13,366 nucleotides of DNA, from contig DDWF01000165.1 in the NCBI GenBank assembly GCA_002345845.1, positions 1-13,366 of the forward strand, given 5' to 3'. Below are positions 6,612 through 12,919 of the stretch, one piece after another. Origin of the DNA: Betaproteobacteria bacterium UBA2293. Lineage in GTDB: Bacteria > Pseudomonadota > Gammaproteobacteria > Burkholderiales > Rhodocyclaceae. A program made the translations under genes and the position numbers. The number at the start of each line of letters is the position of its first letter. Positions within the stretch are counted from its first letter, which is position 1. The notes under the pieces were generated by a model. It worked only from the letters and a program-made list of their open reading frames with translations, searched no databases and had not been told where the DNA came from.

Positions 6612-7642
6612 ACGATGGCGCTTGCCAGGCGGCTGATACCGGCGGGTGACAGATCGTCGGTGCGGTAACTGAGCACGCGTTCCGTGCCGAAGTTGTGGTT
6701 CTGCGAACGGTGGTATAGCGGGTCGTAGTGCAGTTCCAGCAATTCGCCGACCAGGCTGGCCCATTGGCCGCTGGCGATGAATTGCTGCCAGCGCCCGATG
6801 GTTTCGCGGCTTTGCAGGCTGTGCAGGGCTTCCAGGCGGCCGGCGAGAAACTCGGGGCGGCTCAGGAAGTAGTCGTAATCGCGGAGCAGGAATTCGACGC
6901 GGGCGGCGACATCAGCCTCGATATTGATGCATTCGCCATTGCGGATACGCTCAATCAGTGCCTCCGGTACGTGCAGGTTGCCGATCTTGCGGCTTTCCGC
7001 CTCGACATAGATCGGCCGTGCCGGATCAAGGTCGCGCAGGGCCAACAGCAGGTTGGTTTCGAAACCTTTCTGCGTTGGCTGCGGCTCATCGGGCAGGACG
7101 CCGAGTACCGAGCCCTTGTGGCTGGCCAGTGATTCGAGGTCGAGCACCTGTTCGCCGAGGGCTGCAATGGCTTGCAGCACGCGGGTTTTGGCGCTGCCGG
7201 TGGCGCCGGCGATGACTTTGAACTGCAGCGTTGCCGGGAGTTCCTGCAGACGGGCGATGACATGCGTGCGCCAAGCCTTGTAGCCGCCGTCGAGTTGGCC
7301 GGCCGGCCAGCCGATGGCGCGGAAGATGGTGGTCATCGAACCGCTGCGGTCGCCGCCACGCCAGCAGTAGATCAGCGGCTTCCACTGTTTGGGTCGGTCG
7401 AGAAAGCGCTCGCGCAGATGGCGGGCGATGTTCTCGGAAACCAGGGCAGCGCCAATCTTCTTGGCCTCGAAGGGCGAGACCTGCTTGTACAGGGTGCCGA
7501 CTTCGGCGCGCTGGGCGTCGTCGAGGACCGGGCAGTTGATGGCGCCGGGAATGTGATCCTCGGCGAATTCGGCGGGCGAGCGGACATCGATGATCTCGTC
7601 GAAACTGGCGAGATCGGCCACGGTGGGGCGGTTGGGCTTCAT
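6584..7642 (-). CDS. mnmH: tRNA 2-selenouridine synthase
   Basis: A 352-residue protein of the usual two-part MnmH (SelU/YbbB) form. The N-terminal rhodanese domain begins DEIIDVRSPAEFAEDHIPGAINCPV and has the active cysteine at 93 in YCWRGGDRSGSM. The P-loop domain begins with GATGSAKT at 146-153. MnmH geranylates the 2-thiouridine at wobble position 34 of Lys, Glu and Gln tRNAs and replaces the sulfur with selenium from selenophosphate. No selD is in view. Relatives usually have Gly just before the P-loop lysine; here it is Ala151. It starts 4 bp after the tesA stop, so the two are probably one operon. Its end overlaps the convergent methyltransferase gene by 28 bp. Confidence 0.92.
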   Translation of the reverse strand: MKPNRPTVADLASFDEIIDVRSPAEFAEDHIPGAINCPVLDDAQRAEVGTLYKQVSPFEAKKIGAALVSENIARHLRERFLDRPKQWKPLIYCWRGGDRSGSMTTIFRAIGWPAGQLDGGYKAWRTHVIARLQELPATLQFKVIAGATGSAKTRVLQAIAALGEQVLDLESLASHKGSVLGVLPDEPQPTQKGFETNLLLALRDLDPARPIYVEAESRKIGNLHVPEALIERIRNGECINIEADVAARVEFLLRDYDYFLSRPEFLAGRLEALHSLQSRETIGRWQQFIASGQWASLVGELLELHYDPLYHRSQNHNFGTERVLSYRTDDLSPAGISRLASAIVHSRTAQIA

Positions 7643-7646
7643 CCGG

Positions 7647-8249
7647 CTATTTTAGCAGGGGGGCCAGGGCGACCCAGACATGATCGAGGATCAGCGACTG
7701 GGCCTCGGCCGTCGGATGCAGGTTGTCGGGCAGGAACAGCTCCGGTCGGCTGGCCACCGGCTCGAGCAGGAAGGGGAGCAGCACCGTCTTTTTCGTCCGG
7801 GCGATCTGGCTGAAGGCATCGTGGAATTGGTCGGCATACGGTCCGTAATTTGGCGGCAGGCGCATGCCGGCGAGCAGCACGCGGGCGCCGGTTTTCTGCG
7901 CTGCGTCGACCATGGCGTTGAGATTGCCGCGCATCTGGCTGAGCGCCAGGCCGCGCAAGCCGTCGTTGGCGCCCAGGGCTATGACGACGACGGCCGGGCG
8001 ATGGGCCTTCAGTGCCGCTTGCAGGCGCGTACGGCCACCAGCTGTGGTTTCGCCGGAGATGGAGATATTGGCGACGCTATAATCGAGGCGTCGTTCGCTC
8101 AGACGGCTGGCCAGCAGCGACGGCCAGGCCTGTTCCGGGCGCAGACCGTAGCCGGCCGACAGCGAGTCGCCGACGACGAGAATGGTCTTGGCAGCCAGCG
8201 CCGACGGGGCGCCGACCAGCAGGGCGAACAACAAGAGGAATAGCCGCAT
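7647..8249 (-). CDS. tesA: Periplasmic arylesterase / thioesterase I / lysophospholipase (GDSL)
   Basis: A 200-residue SGNH hydrolase. Residues 1-19 are a signal peptide (MRLFLLLFALL...SALA), so the enzyme is exported to the periplasm, where TesA cleaves acyl thioesters, aryl esters and lysophospholipids. Block I is VVGDSLSAGYG with nucleophile Ser29; block II includes Gly66 in SGETTAGG; block III is GANDGLRG with Asn95; block V is DNLHPT with Asp175 and His178. The ATG at 8249 lies in a CATG shared with the ATG of the divergent ybbA-type gene. The frame stays open upstream to about 8603, but that region is antisense to ybbA and lacks TesA-like sequence. No clear ribosome site is seen. mnmH follows 4 bp downstream. 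Confidence 0.93.
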   Translation of the reverse strand: MRLFLLLFALLVGAPSALAAKTILVVGDSLSAGYGLRPEQAWPSLLASRLSERRLDYSVANISISGETTAGGRTRLQAALKAHRPAVVVIALGANDGLRGLALSQMRGNLNAMVDAAQKTGARVLLAGMRLPPNYGPYADQFHDAFSQIARTKKTVLLPFLLEPVASRPELFLPDNLHPTAEAQSLILDHVWVALAPLLK

Positions 8250-8922
8250 GGCAGAAATACCGGTGGTGGATGTGACAAAGCTGGGCAAGACCGTCGATAA
8301 CGGCGGTGAGCCGCTGACGATCCTGCAGGATATTACCTTCTCCGTCGCTGCCGGCGAGACGGTCGCCATCGTTGGCGCCTCGGGCTCCGGCAAATCGACG
8401 CTGCTCGGACTGCTGGCCGGGCTGGACGTTCCCAGTACCGGCGAAATCCGCCTCGATGGCATCGCCCTGGCGGCCCTCGACGAGGATGCGCGGGCGGTAC
8501 AGCGCGGCCGCCTGCTCGGCTTCGTCTTCCAGTCCTTCCAACTGCTGCCGTCGCTGACCGCCCTGGAAAACGTCATGCTGCCGCTTGAACTGGCCGGTAC
8601 CAAGGGCGCCGGCGATACCGCCCGCGACTGGCTGCAACGCGTCGGCCTCGGTCAGCGGCTGAAGCATTATCCCAAGCACCTGTCCGGCGGCGAGCAGCAG
8701 CGCGTCGCCCTGGCCCGCGCCTTTGCCCCGGCGCCGCGCCTGGTGCTGGCTGACGAACCGACCGGCAATCTTGATGCGGTGACCGGCCAGCAGATCATCG
8801 ACCTGATGTTCGACCTGAACGCCAAACAGGGCACGACGCTAATCCTGGTCACTCACGACGAAGCCATCGCCGCTCGCTGTGGCCGTGTGCTGCGCATCCA
8901 GGCCGGGCAACTGGCCGGCTGA
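8248..8922 (+). CDS. ybbA: ABC transporter ATP-binding protein, YbbA/LolD type
   Basis: A 224-residue ABC ATPase: Walker A GASGSGKST at 43-51, Q-loop Gln95 (FQSFQLLPSLTALENV), signature LSGGEQ at 145-150, Walker B RLVLADE at 164-170, D-loop NLD, and switch His203. The overall sequence and the divergent position beside tesA match E. coli ybbA, whose product works with the large permease YbbP. Here no permease gene follows: a hemerythrin gene on the other strand begins 6 bp after the stop. The partner must be encoded elsewhere or be missing. GAGGAA at 8235-8240 gives a good ribosome site. The start codon overlaps that of tesA by two bases. Confidence 0.9.
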   Translation: MAEIPVVDVTKLGKTVDNGGEPLTILQDITFSVAAGETVAIVGASGSGKSTLLGLLAGLDVPSTGEIRLDGIALAALDEDARAVQRGRLLGFVFQSFQLLPSLTALENVMLPLELAGTKGAGDTARDWLQRVGLGQRLKHYPKHLSGGEQQRVALARAFAPAPRLVLADEPTGNLDAVTGQQIIDLMFDLNAKQGTTLILVTHDEAIAARCGRVLRIQAGQLAG

Positions 8923-8932
8923 GCCGGCTCAG
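8919..8932. repeat. 14-bp palindrome containing both convergent stop codons
   Basis: CTGAGCCGGCTCAG is a perfect palindrome. Its left TGA (8920-8922) ends the ybbA-type gene and its mirror TGA (8929-8931, minus strand) ends the hemerythrin gene. There is no T-run, so it is not a normal intrinsic terminator, although an RNA hairpin could form on both transcripts. Confidence 0.6.
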
Positions 8933-9321
8933 GGCGCCGCGTCGCCGGCGAACAGGCGCTGCTCGGCCACCACGAACAGTTCGCGCTCCTCGAAGCGCAC
9001 ATGGGCCTGCAGCAGTTCCCCGAATGGGGCCAGCGCCGCCGCATCGCCAGCGGCGATGGCCGCCGCCAGCGCCCGCATCTGCGCATGTTCATCCAGCGTT
9101 CGCGCCACCAGGGTTGTCTCGCCGGCCTGCGCCAATTGCGGCAGCAGGCTGCGTTCCTCTTCCTGGAAATGCGGCTCCAGTTCGCCGCGGAACAGCGCCG
9201 GGATAGTCGCCAACAGCCTTTCCTGAGCGGCCGGTTCGGTCGCCTTGGCAATGCGCAGCGCCAGGCTCAGCGCCGTGTGATGTTCGCGCGACAGTTGGCG
9301 CAGGGCCGGTGAGCGTTTCAT
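8929..9321 (-). CDS. Hemerythrin-domain protein
   Basis: A 130-residue helical protein with the spaced histidine and acidic residues of a hemerythrin-like di-iron site: His14/His15 in SREHHTALSL, His51 and Glu55 in EPHFQEEER, His79 in DEHAQM, and His107 with Glu111/112 in AHVRFEERELF. Such proteins bind oxygen or nitric oxide, or donate or repair iron. The start codon overlaps the stop of the upstream NnrS-like gene in an ATGA (9318-9321), indicating translational coupling. It is the last gene of a DUF59 - NnrS-like - hemerythrin operon. With that context and the FNR-type box upstream, a role in nitric oxide or oxygen handling is likely but inferred. The start of this frame is well supported by the overlap. 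Confidence 0.88.
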   Translation of the reverse strand: MKRSPALRQLSREHHTALSLALRIAKATEPAAQERLLATIPALFRGELEPHFQEEERSLLPQLAQAGETTLVARTLDEHAQMRALAAAIAAGDAAALAPFGELLQAHVRFEERELFVVAEQRLFAGDAAP

Positions 9322-10415
9322 GCCGGGTTGCTCCGGGTGACGGCGCCGCGGCCGACGCTGACCAGGATGGTCAGCACGAACAGCGCCAGACTGAGCGCAT
9401 TCATCGTCGCCCCGGTCTGCTGCCAGTTCAGGCCAGCGCCCAAACTGCCGGCCAGGCGCACGGCCAGCGTCAGGTGCAGGGCGGCCAGCGGCAGGTAGAA
9501 GAAGGGATGGTAGGGAATGCGCACGCGCATCACCGCCGGGAAGATGATCGGCGCGTGGCCGATGACCATCGAGAAGACAAAGCCGAGGAAGATCGCGTGC
9601 AGCGCCGCATCGCGCCCCGGCTGGCCGGGTTCGAAGGCGCCGAAGAGGCCCAGCGCCGCGCCGCTGGCCAGCCAGGCATAGCCGGCGAGCAGGCAGACGG
9701 CGACGAAGCGGGTCAGGCCCTGCTGGCGGACTGTGCGGCGAGCGATGTCGTAGCGCAGCAGCCAGACGGCGAGCGCCAGGAAGGCGGTGGCGAGCAGTCG
9801 GCTACCGACTGGCGGCCACACCACGAGCAGGACGGCGGCACCGACGGCGAGCAGCAGCAGAGCGCGGAACAGCTTTTCGGCGAGCGGCCGTGGCGGCAGG
9901 AAGCGGGTCAGCTCCAGGCGCTCGCCGGCGATGGTCAGGACCAGGAAGCTCATCCACAGCAAGGTGGCGGCGCTGAGATTGCCGCCGAACAACCACAGCA
10001 GATTGCCGGCCAGCCAGGCGCCGGCCCCGAGCAGCAGGGTCAGCGTGAACAGCGCCGGTAGTTGGCGGTAGACGCCGACGCTGGCGACGAAAAACAACGC
10101 GCTGGCCAGACTGAACAGCGCCGGCGGCAGCCACCACGGCCCGCCGGCGAGGATCGTCAGGCCGCCGAAACCGGCCGCCAGCGGCGCCAGGTAGGGCCAG
10201 AAGCGGTGCAGGGCGACGGCGCGTTCGAGGCTGATCACGGTGCCGAAAAAGGCGGCGATCATTAGCGCGCCGTGACTGCCGGCGCGCAATTGGGCAATTT
10301 CCGGCACCGCCACGCCGAGCCGGGCCAGGCCGCCGAGCACGCCGCCGAGCAGACTGGCCATGGCCAGCAGCAACAGCGGCAGGCGCCAGGCAGGCGGTAG
10401 TTCACGCAAGTTCAT
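9318..10415 (-). CDS. NnrS-like polytopic membrane protein
   Basis: A 365-residue, very hydrophobic protein with roughly 10-12 membrane segments. Conserved-looking points are GSHGALMIAAFFGTVISLERA (His48) and ALHAIFLGFVFSMVIGHAPIIFPAV (His273, His287), followed by YHPFFYLPL with His303 and His314. The IGHAPIIFPAV stretch and the histidines in membrane helices recall the NnrS family of heme- and copper-containing membrane proteins that relieve nitric-oxide-related metabolic stress. It is shorter than typical NnrS (about 400 residues) and could be a sister family. It starts 7 bp after the DUF59 gene and shares ATGA with the hemerythrin gene, so the three are one operon. Confidence 0.75.
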   Translation of the reverse strand: MNLRELPPAWRLPLLLLAMASLLGGVLGGLARLGVAVPEIAQLRAGSHGALMIAAFFGTVISLERAVALHRFWPYLAPLAAGFGGLTILAGGPWWLPPALFSLASALFFVASVGVYRQLPALFTLTLLLGAGAWLAGNLLWLFGGNLSAATLLWMSFLVLTIAGERLELTRFLPPRPLAEKLFRALLLLAVGAAVLLVVWPPVGSRLLATAFLALAVWLLRYDIARRTVRQQGLTRFVAVCLLAGYAWLASGAALGLFGAFEPGQPGRDAALHAIFLGFVFSMVIGHAPIIFPAVMRVRIPYHPFFYLPLAALHLTLAVRLAGSLGAGLNWQQTGATMNALSLALFVLTILVSVGRGAVTRSNPA

Positions 10416-10422
10416 CGGATGC

Positions 10423-10740
10423 TCACCAGCCCAGCGTGTCGCGCGCCTTGTCGCTCATCATCGCCGGTTCCCAGGGCGGGTTCCAGACCAGGGCGATATT
10501 GACCGGCGGCCCGTCAGGAAAGCCCTTGGCCAGCGCCGAACCGGCATCGGCGAGGACCAGGTCGCTCATCGGGCAGGCCGGCGAGGTCATGGTCAGGTCG
10601 ATGGCGATCATCTCGGCGCTGACCTTGATGTCGTAGATCAGGCCGAGATCGACGATGTTGATGCCGACTTCGGGATCGACCACGGTGCGCAACGATTGGC
10701 GGACTTGGTCCGGGGTGGGTAGGGCAGGCGAGTTGGACAT
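10423..10740 (-). CDS. MIP18/DUF59-family metal-sulfur cluster assembly factor
   Basis: A 105-residue cytoplasmic protein of the DUF59 (SufT/PaaD/MIP18) family, which helps mature or repair iron-sulfur proteins. Key features: VVDPEVGINIVDLGLIYDI (about 20-38), the reactive Cys56 in TMTSPACPM, and a C-terminal VWNPPWEPAMMS, a typical single-domain layout. It is the first gene of a three-gene operon with the NnrS-like and hemerythrin genes, so its target may be Fe-S enzymes damaged by nitric oxide; that is inferred from context. No strong ribosome site is seen before the ATG, but no better start exists in frame. An FNR-type box and a plausible promoter lie in the 115 bp upstream. Confidence 0.9.
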   Translation of the reverse strand: MSNSPALPTPDQVRQSLRTVVDPEVGINIVDLGLIYDIKVSAEMIAIDLTMTSPACPMSDLVLADAGSALAKGFPDGPPVNIALVWNPPWEPAMMSDKARDTLGW

Positions 10741-10772
10741 GTCGGTCAGAACGGAAATGAGAGGCAGGGTTC

Positions 10773-10778
10773 AGTAAA
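10773..10778 (-). promoter_or_regulatory. Putative -10 box of the DUF59-NnrS-hemerythrin operon
   Basis: TTTACT on the minus strand (4 of 6 matches to TATAAT) predicts a start at about 10766, giving a leader of about 25 nt. This puts the upstream TGAT-N4-ATCA palindrome at -41.5, the usual class II FNR position. An overlapping TATTTA (10775-10780) is an alternative two bases off. The box sits inside an inverted repeat, CAGGGT (10765-10770) / ACCCTG (10780-10785). Confidence 0.5.
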
Positions 10779-10801
10779 TACCCTGTCCGTGGGCAAAACC
10801 A

Positions 10802-10813
10802 TGATGCGCATCA
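10802..10813. promoter_or_regulatory. FNR/DNR-type binding site
   Basis: TGATGCGCATCA is a perfect 12-bp palindrome holding both conserved half-sites (TGAT and ATCA) of the CRP/FNR-family consensus TTGAT-N4-ATCAA; only the outermost base on each side differs. Its centre (10807.5) is 41.5 bp from the predicted start of the DUF59 operon. The regulator could be FNR, DNR/NnrR or a similar protein; the DNA alone does not separate them. Confidence 0.65.
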
Positions 10814-10855
10814 CAGTCGCCGAACAATTGACGGCTGCTGCCCGGGGCGGCCGAA

Positions 10856-12076
10856 TCAGATGGCGGTCAGGGCCAGTCCGGCTGCGCGCCGGCCGCTGCG
10901 GACGGCGCCCTCGAGCGTTGCCGGGTACTCGGCCCAGCTGTGGTCGCCGGCCAGGAACAGGCGTGGTCCGAGGGTCGCCGGCGGGCGTGGCAGGTTCGGC
11001 CGGCAGCTGAAAGTCGCCCGCTGCTCGCGGATCACCCGGTGCCAGCCGAGGTTTTGGTCGAGGCTCATTTCGTCGGCCAGTTGTTGGGTCAGCGTGCGAT
11101 CGTCGAGCGCTTCCCAGTCGCCGTGGCCGCTGAGCACGAAGGCCAGCAGGCCGTCACCGCGATCGACCACCCATTGCCCGCAGGGCCCTGGCAGGCTGAG
11201 CAGCGGGAAGGGCAGGCGGGTTTCCGCCGAACACTGCAGGTAGACGGTGGCAATCGGCTCGTAGTCGATAGCGGGCGCCAGTGCCGGCAACAGCCGACCG
11301 GCGTGCTGCGGCGCTGTGGCGATGATGGCGGCGGCGTAATCCTCGCCATCGATGGTGACCGCGTTGACGCCGGCATGCAGGCAGCGCACCCGGGTGTTCG
11401 AGCGCAGCGTCGCACCATGTTCACTGAGCCAGCCGGCCGCCGGTTCGGCCAGCAGGCGGCCGAAGTCGCAGCGCGGTAGCAACAGGTCGGTGTCTTCCCG
11501 ACGCGAACTGCCCAGGCTGTCGCGCAGCACGTTGGCAAACAGTTGGGCCGAGGCGCGTTGGGCCGGGGTGTTCAGTGCCGCGAGACAGAGTGGCTCCCAC
11601 AGATGGCGGCGCAGCTGGCCCGTCTGGCCCGCGGCATCGAGCCATTCAGCGACGGTGCAATCAGCCTCCAGGCGGAAACCACGGGCCTTGATGCCCTGCA
11701 TCCACAGGGCGGTGCGCAGTTTTTCGCCGAAGCCGACGCCGCGGGCGGCCAGCAGGCCCCAGGCGACGTTCAGCGGCGCTGACAGTTTCGGCAGGGCCAG
11801 GCGAAAGCCGGCGTTGTCGACGACCTGCAAGGGGTGACGGGTGAGCAACCGTTCGGGATCGGCGCCGACCTGGCGCATCAGGGCCAGGGTTTCGCGATAG
11901 GCGCCGAGCAGGATGTGCTGGCCGTTGTCCAGCCGGCGGCCGTCGAGTTCGACGCCGCGGGCGCGGCCACCGAAGACGCGACCGGCTTCGTACAGCGTGG
12001 TGGCGACGCCGGCGGCCGTCAGTTCGACGGCGGCGGCCAGGCCCGCCCAGCCGCCGCCGATGACGGCCACACGCAT
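10856..12076 (-). CDS. hpnE: Hydroxysqualene dehydroxylase
   Basis: A 406-residue FAD-dependent amine-oxidase-fold protein. The N-terminal dinucleotide loop is MRVAVIGGGWAGLAAA (Gly7, Gly9, Gly12), with Glu30 at the end of strand 2 and FGGRARG after it. The C-terminal FAD segment is FLAGDHSWAEYPATLEGAVRSGRRAA. HpnE reduces hydroxysqualene to squalene, the last step of the HpnCDE route for hopanoids. An open extension runs upstream to 12115 but overlaps the hpnD end; the ATG at 12076 begins right at the nucleotide-binding strand and lies 5 bp after the hpnD stop, so it is preferred. Third gene of hpnCDE. A carotenoid desaturase relative is the alternative, but the neighbours settle it. Confidence 0.9.
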   Translation of the reverse strand: MRVAVIGGGWAGLAAAVELTAAGVATTLYEAGRVFGGRARGVELDGRRLDNGQHILLGAYRETLALMRQVGADPERLLTRHPLQVVDNAGFRLALPKLSAPLNVAWGLLAARGVGFGEKLRTALWMQGIKARGFRLEADCTVAEWLDAAGQTGQLRRHLWEPLCLAALNTPAQRASAQLFANVLRDSLGSSRREDTDLLLPRCDFGRLLAEPAAGWLSEHGATLRSNTRVRCLHAGVNAVTIDGEDYAAAIIATAPQHAGRLLPALAPAIDYEPIATVYLQCSAETRLPFPLLSLPGPCGQWVVDRGDGLLAFVLSGHGDWEALDDRTLTQQLADEMSLDQNLGWHRVIREQRATFSCRPNLPRPPATLGPRLFLAGDHSWAEYPATLEGAVRSGRRAAGLALTAI

Positions 12077-12081
12077 GCCGC

Positions 12082-12915
12082 TCAGCCCTTGACCCAGGTC
12101 TTGGCCGCCAGCCACAGCTTGCGCACCGGCGTCAGCGCAATGCGCTGGTGCAGCACCTGGAAGTTCTCGGCGCGAATCTCGTCGAGCAGGGTGCGATAGA
12201 TCGCTGCCATGATCAGGCCCGGGCGCTGGTTCTTGCGGTCGACCGCCGGCAACTGGGCGAACGCCTGCTCGTAGTACTGCTGCGCCCGCTCGTACTGGAA
12301 CTGCATCAGGGCGCTGAAGTTGTCCGAGTACTTGGCGTTGAGGATGTCGGCGGCCGGCACATTGAACTGCTTGAGTTCGTCCATCGGGATGTAGATGCGG
12401 CCGCGCCGCGCGTCCTCACCAACATCGCGGATGATGTTGGTGAGCTGGAAGGCCATGCCGAGGTCGTGCGCGTATTTCTGTGTCTGCCGGTCCTGTTGAC
12501 CAAAGATTTCGGCAGCGAGCAGGCCGACCACGCTGGCCACCCGGTAGCAGTACAGCGACAGACCCTTGAAGTCGAGATAGCGCGACTGTTGCAGGTCCAT
12601 CTCCATGCCATCAATGATCTCCAGCAACTGCTCAGCCGGCAGGTTGAACTGGCCGCTGACACCCTGCAATGCCTGGCCGACCGGATGCTGCGGCTGGCCG
12701 TTGGCGACGCGGTCGATTTCCTGGCGCCACCAGGCGAGCTTGGTTGAGGCGATGGAGATGTCGTGGCATTCATCGACGACGTCGTCGACCTCGCGGCAGA
12801 AGGCGTAGAGCGCCATGATGGCGCGCCGGCGCTCGGCGGGCAGGAACAGGAAGCTGTAGTAGAAGGAGGAGCCGCTGGCGGCGCACTTCTCCTGGCAGTA
12901 TTGGTCGGGGTTCAT
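12082..12915 (-). CDS. hpnD: Presqualene diphosphate synthase
   Basis: A 277-residue all-helical trans-isoprenyl synthase that condenses two farnesyl diphosphates to presqualene diphosphate. The first aspartate-rich motif is DDVVDE at 44-49 and the second is NIIRDVGED at 160-168, followed by RRGRIYIP. The SFYYSFLFLPAERRRAIMALYAFCREVDD start is typical of the family. The frame is open upstream to 13035, but that part is antisense-like sequence over hpnC; the ATG at 12915 is 4 bp after the hpnC stop and gives the normal length. hpnE follows after 5 bp. The three are evidently co-transcribed. Confidence 0.93.
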   Translation of the reverse strand: MNPDQYCQEKCAASGSSFYYSFLFLPAERRRAIMALYAFCREVDDVVDECHDISIASTKLAWWRQEIDRVANGQPQHPVGQALQGVSGQFNLPAEQLLEIIDGMEMDLQQSRYLDFKGLSLYCYRVASVVGLLAAEIFGQQDRQTQKYAHDLGMAFQLTNIIRDVGEDARRGRIYIPMDELKQFNVPAADILNAKYSDNFSALMQFQYERAQQYYEQAFAQLPAVDRKNQRPGLIMAAIYRTLLDEIRAENFQVLHQRIALTPVRKLWLAAKTWVKG

Positions 12916-12919
12916 GGGC

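Noticed and set aside
9309..10061. Open frame of 250 codons on the plus strand, opposite the NnrS-like gene
   Set aside because: Gln/Gly/Glu/Arg-rich antisense sequence of a hydrophobic membrane-protein gene, with no family resemblance.
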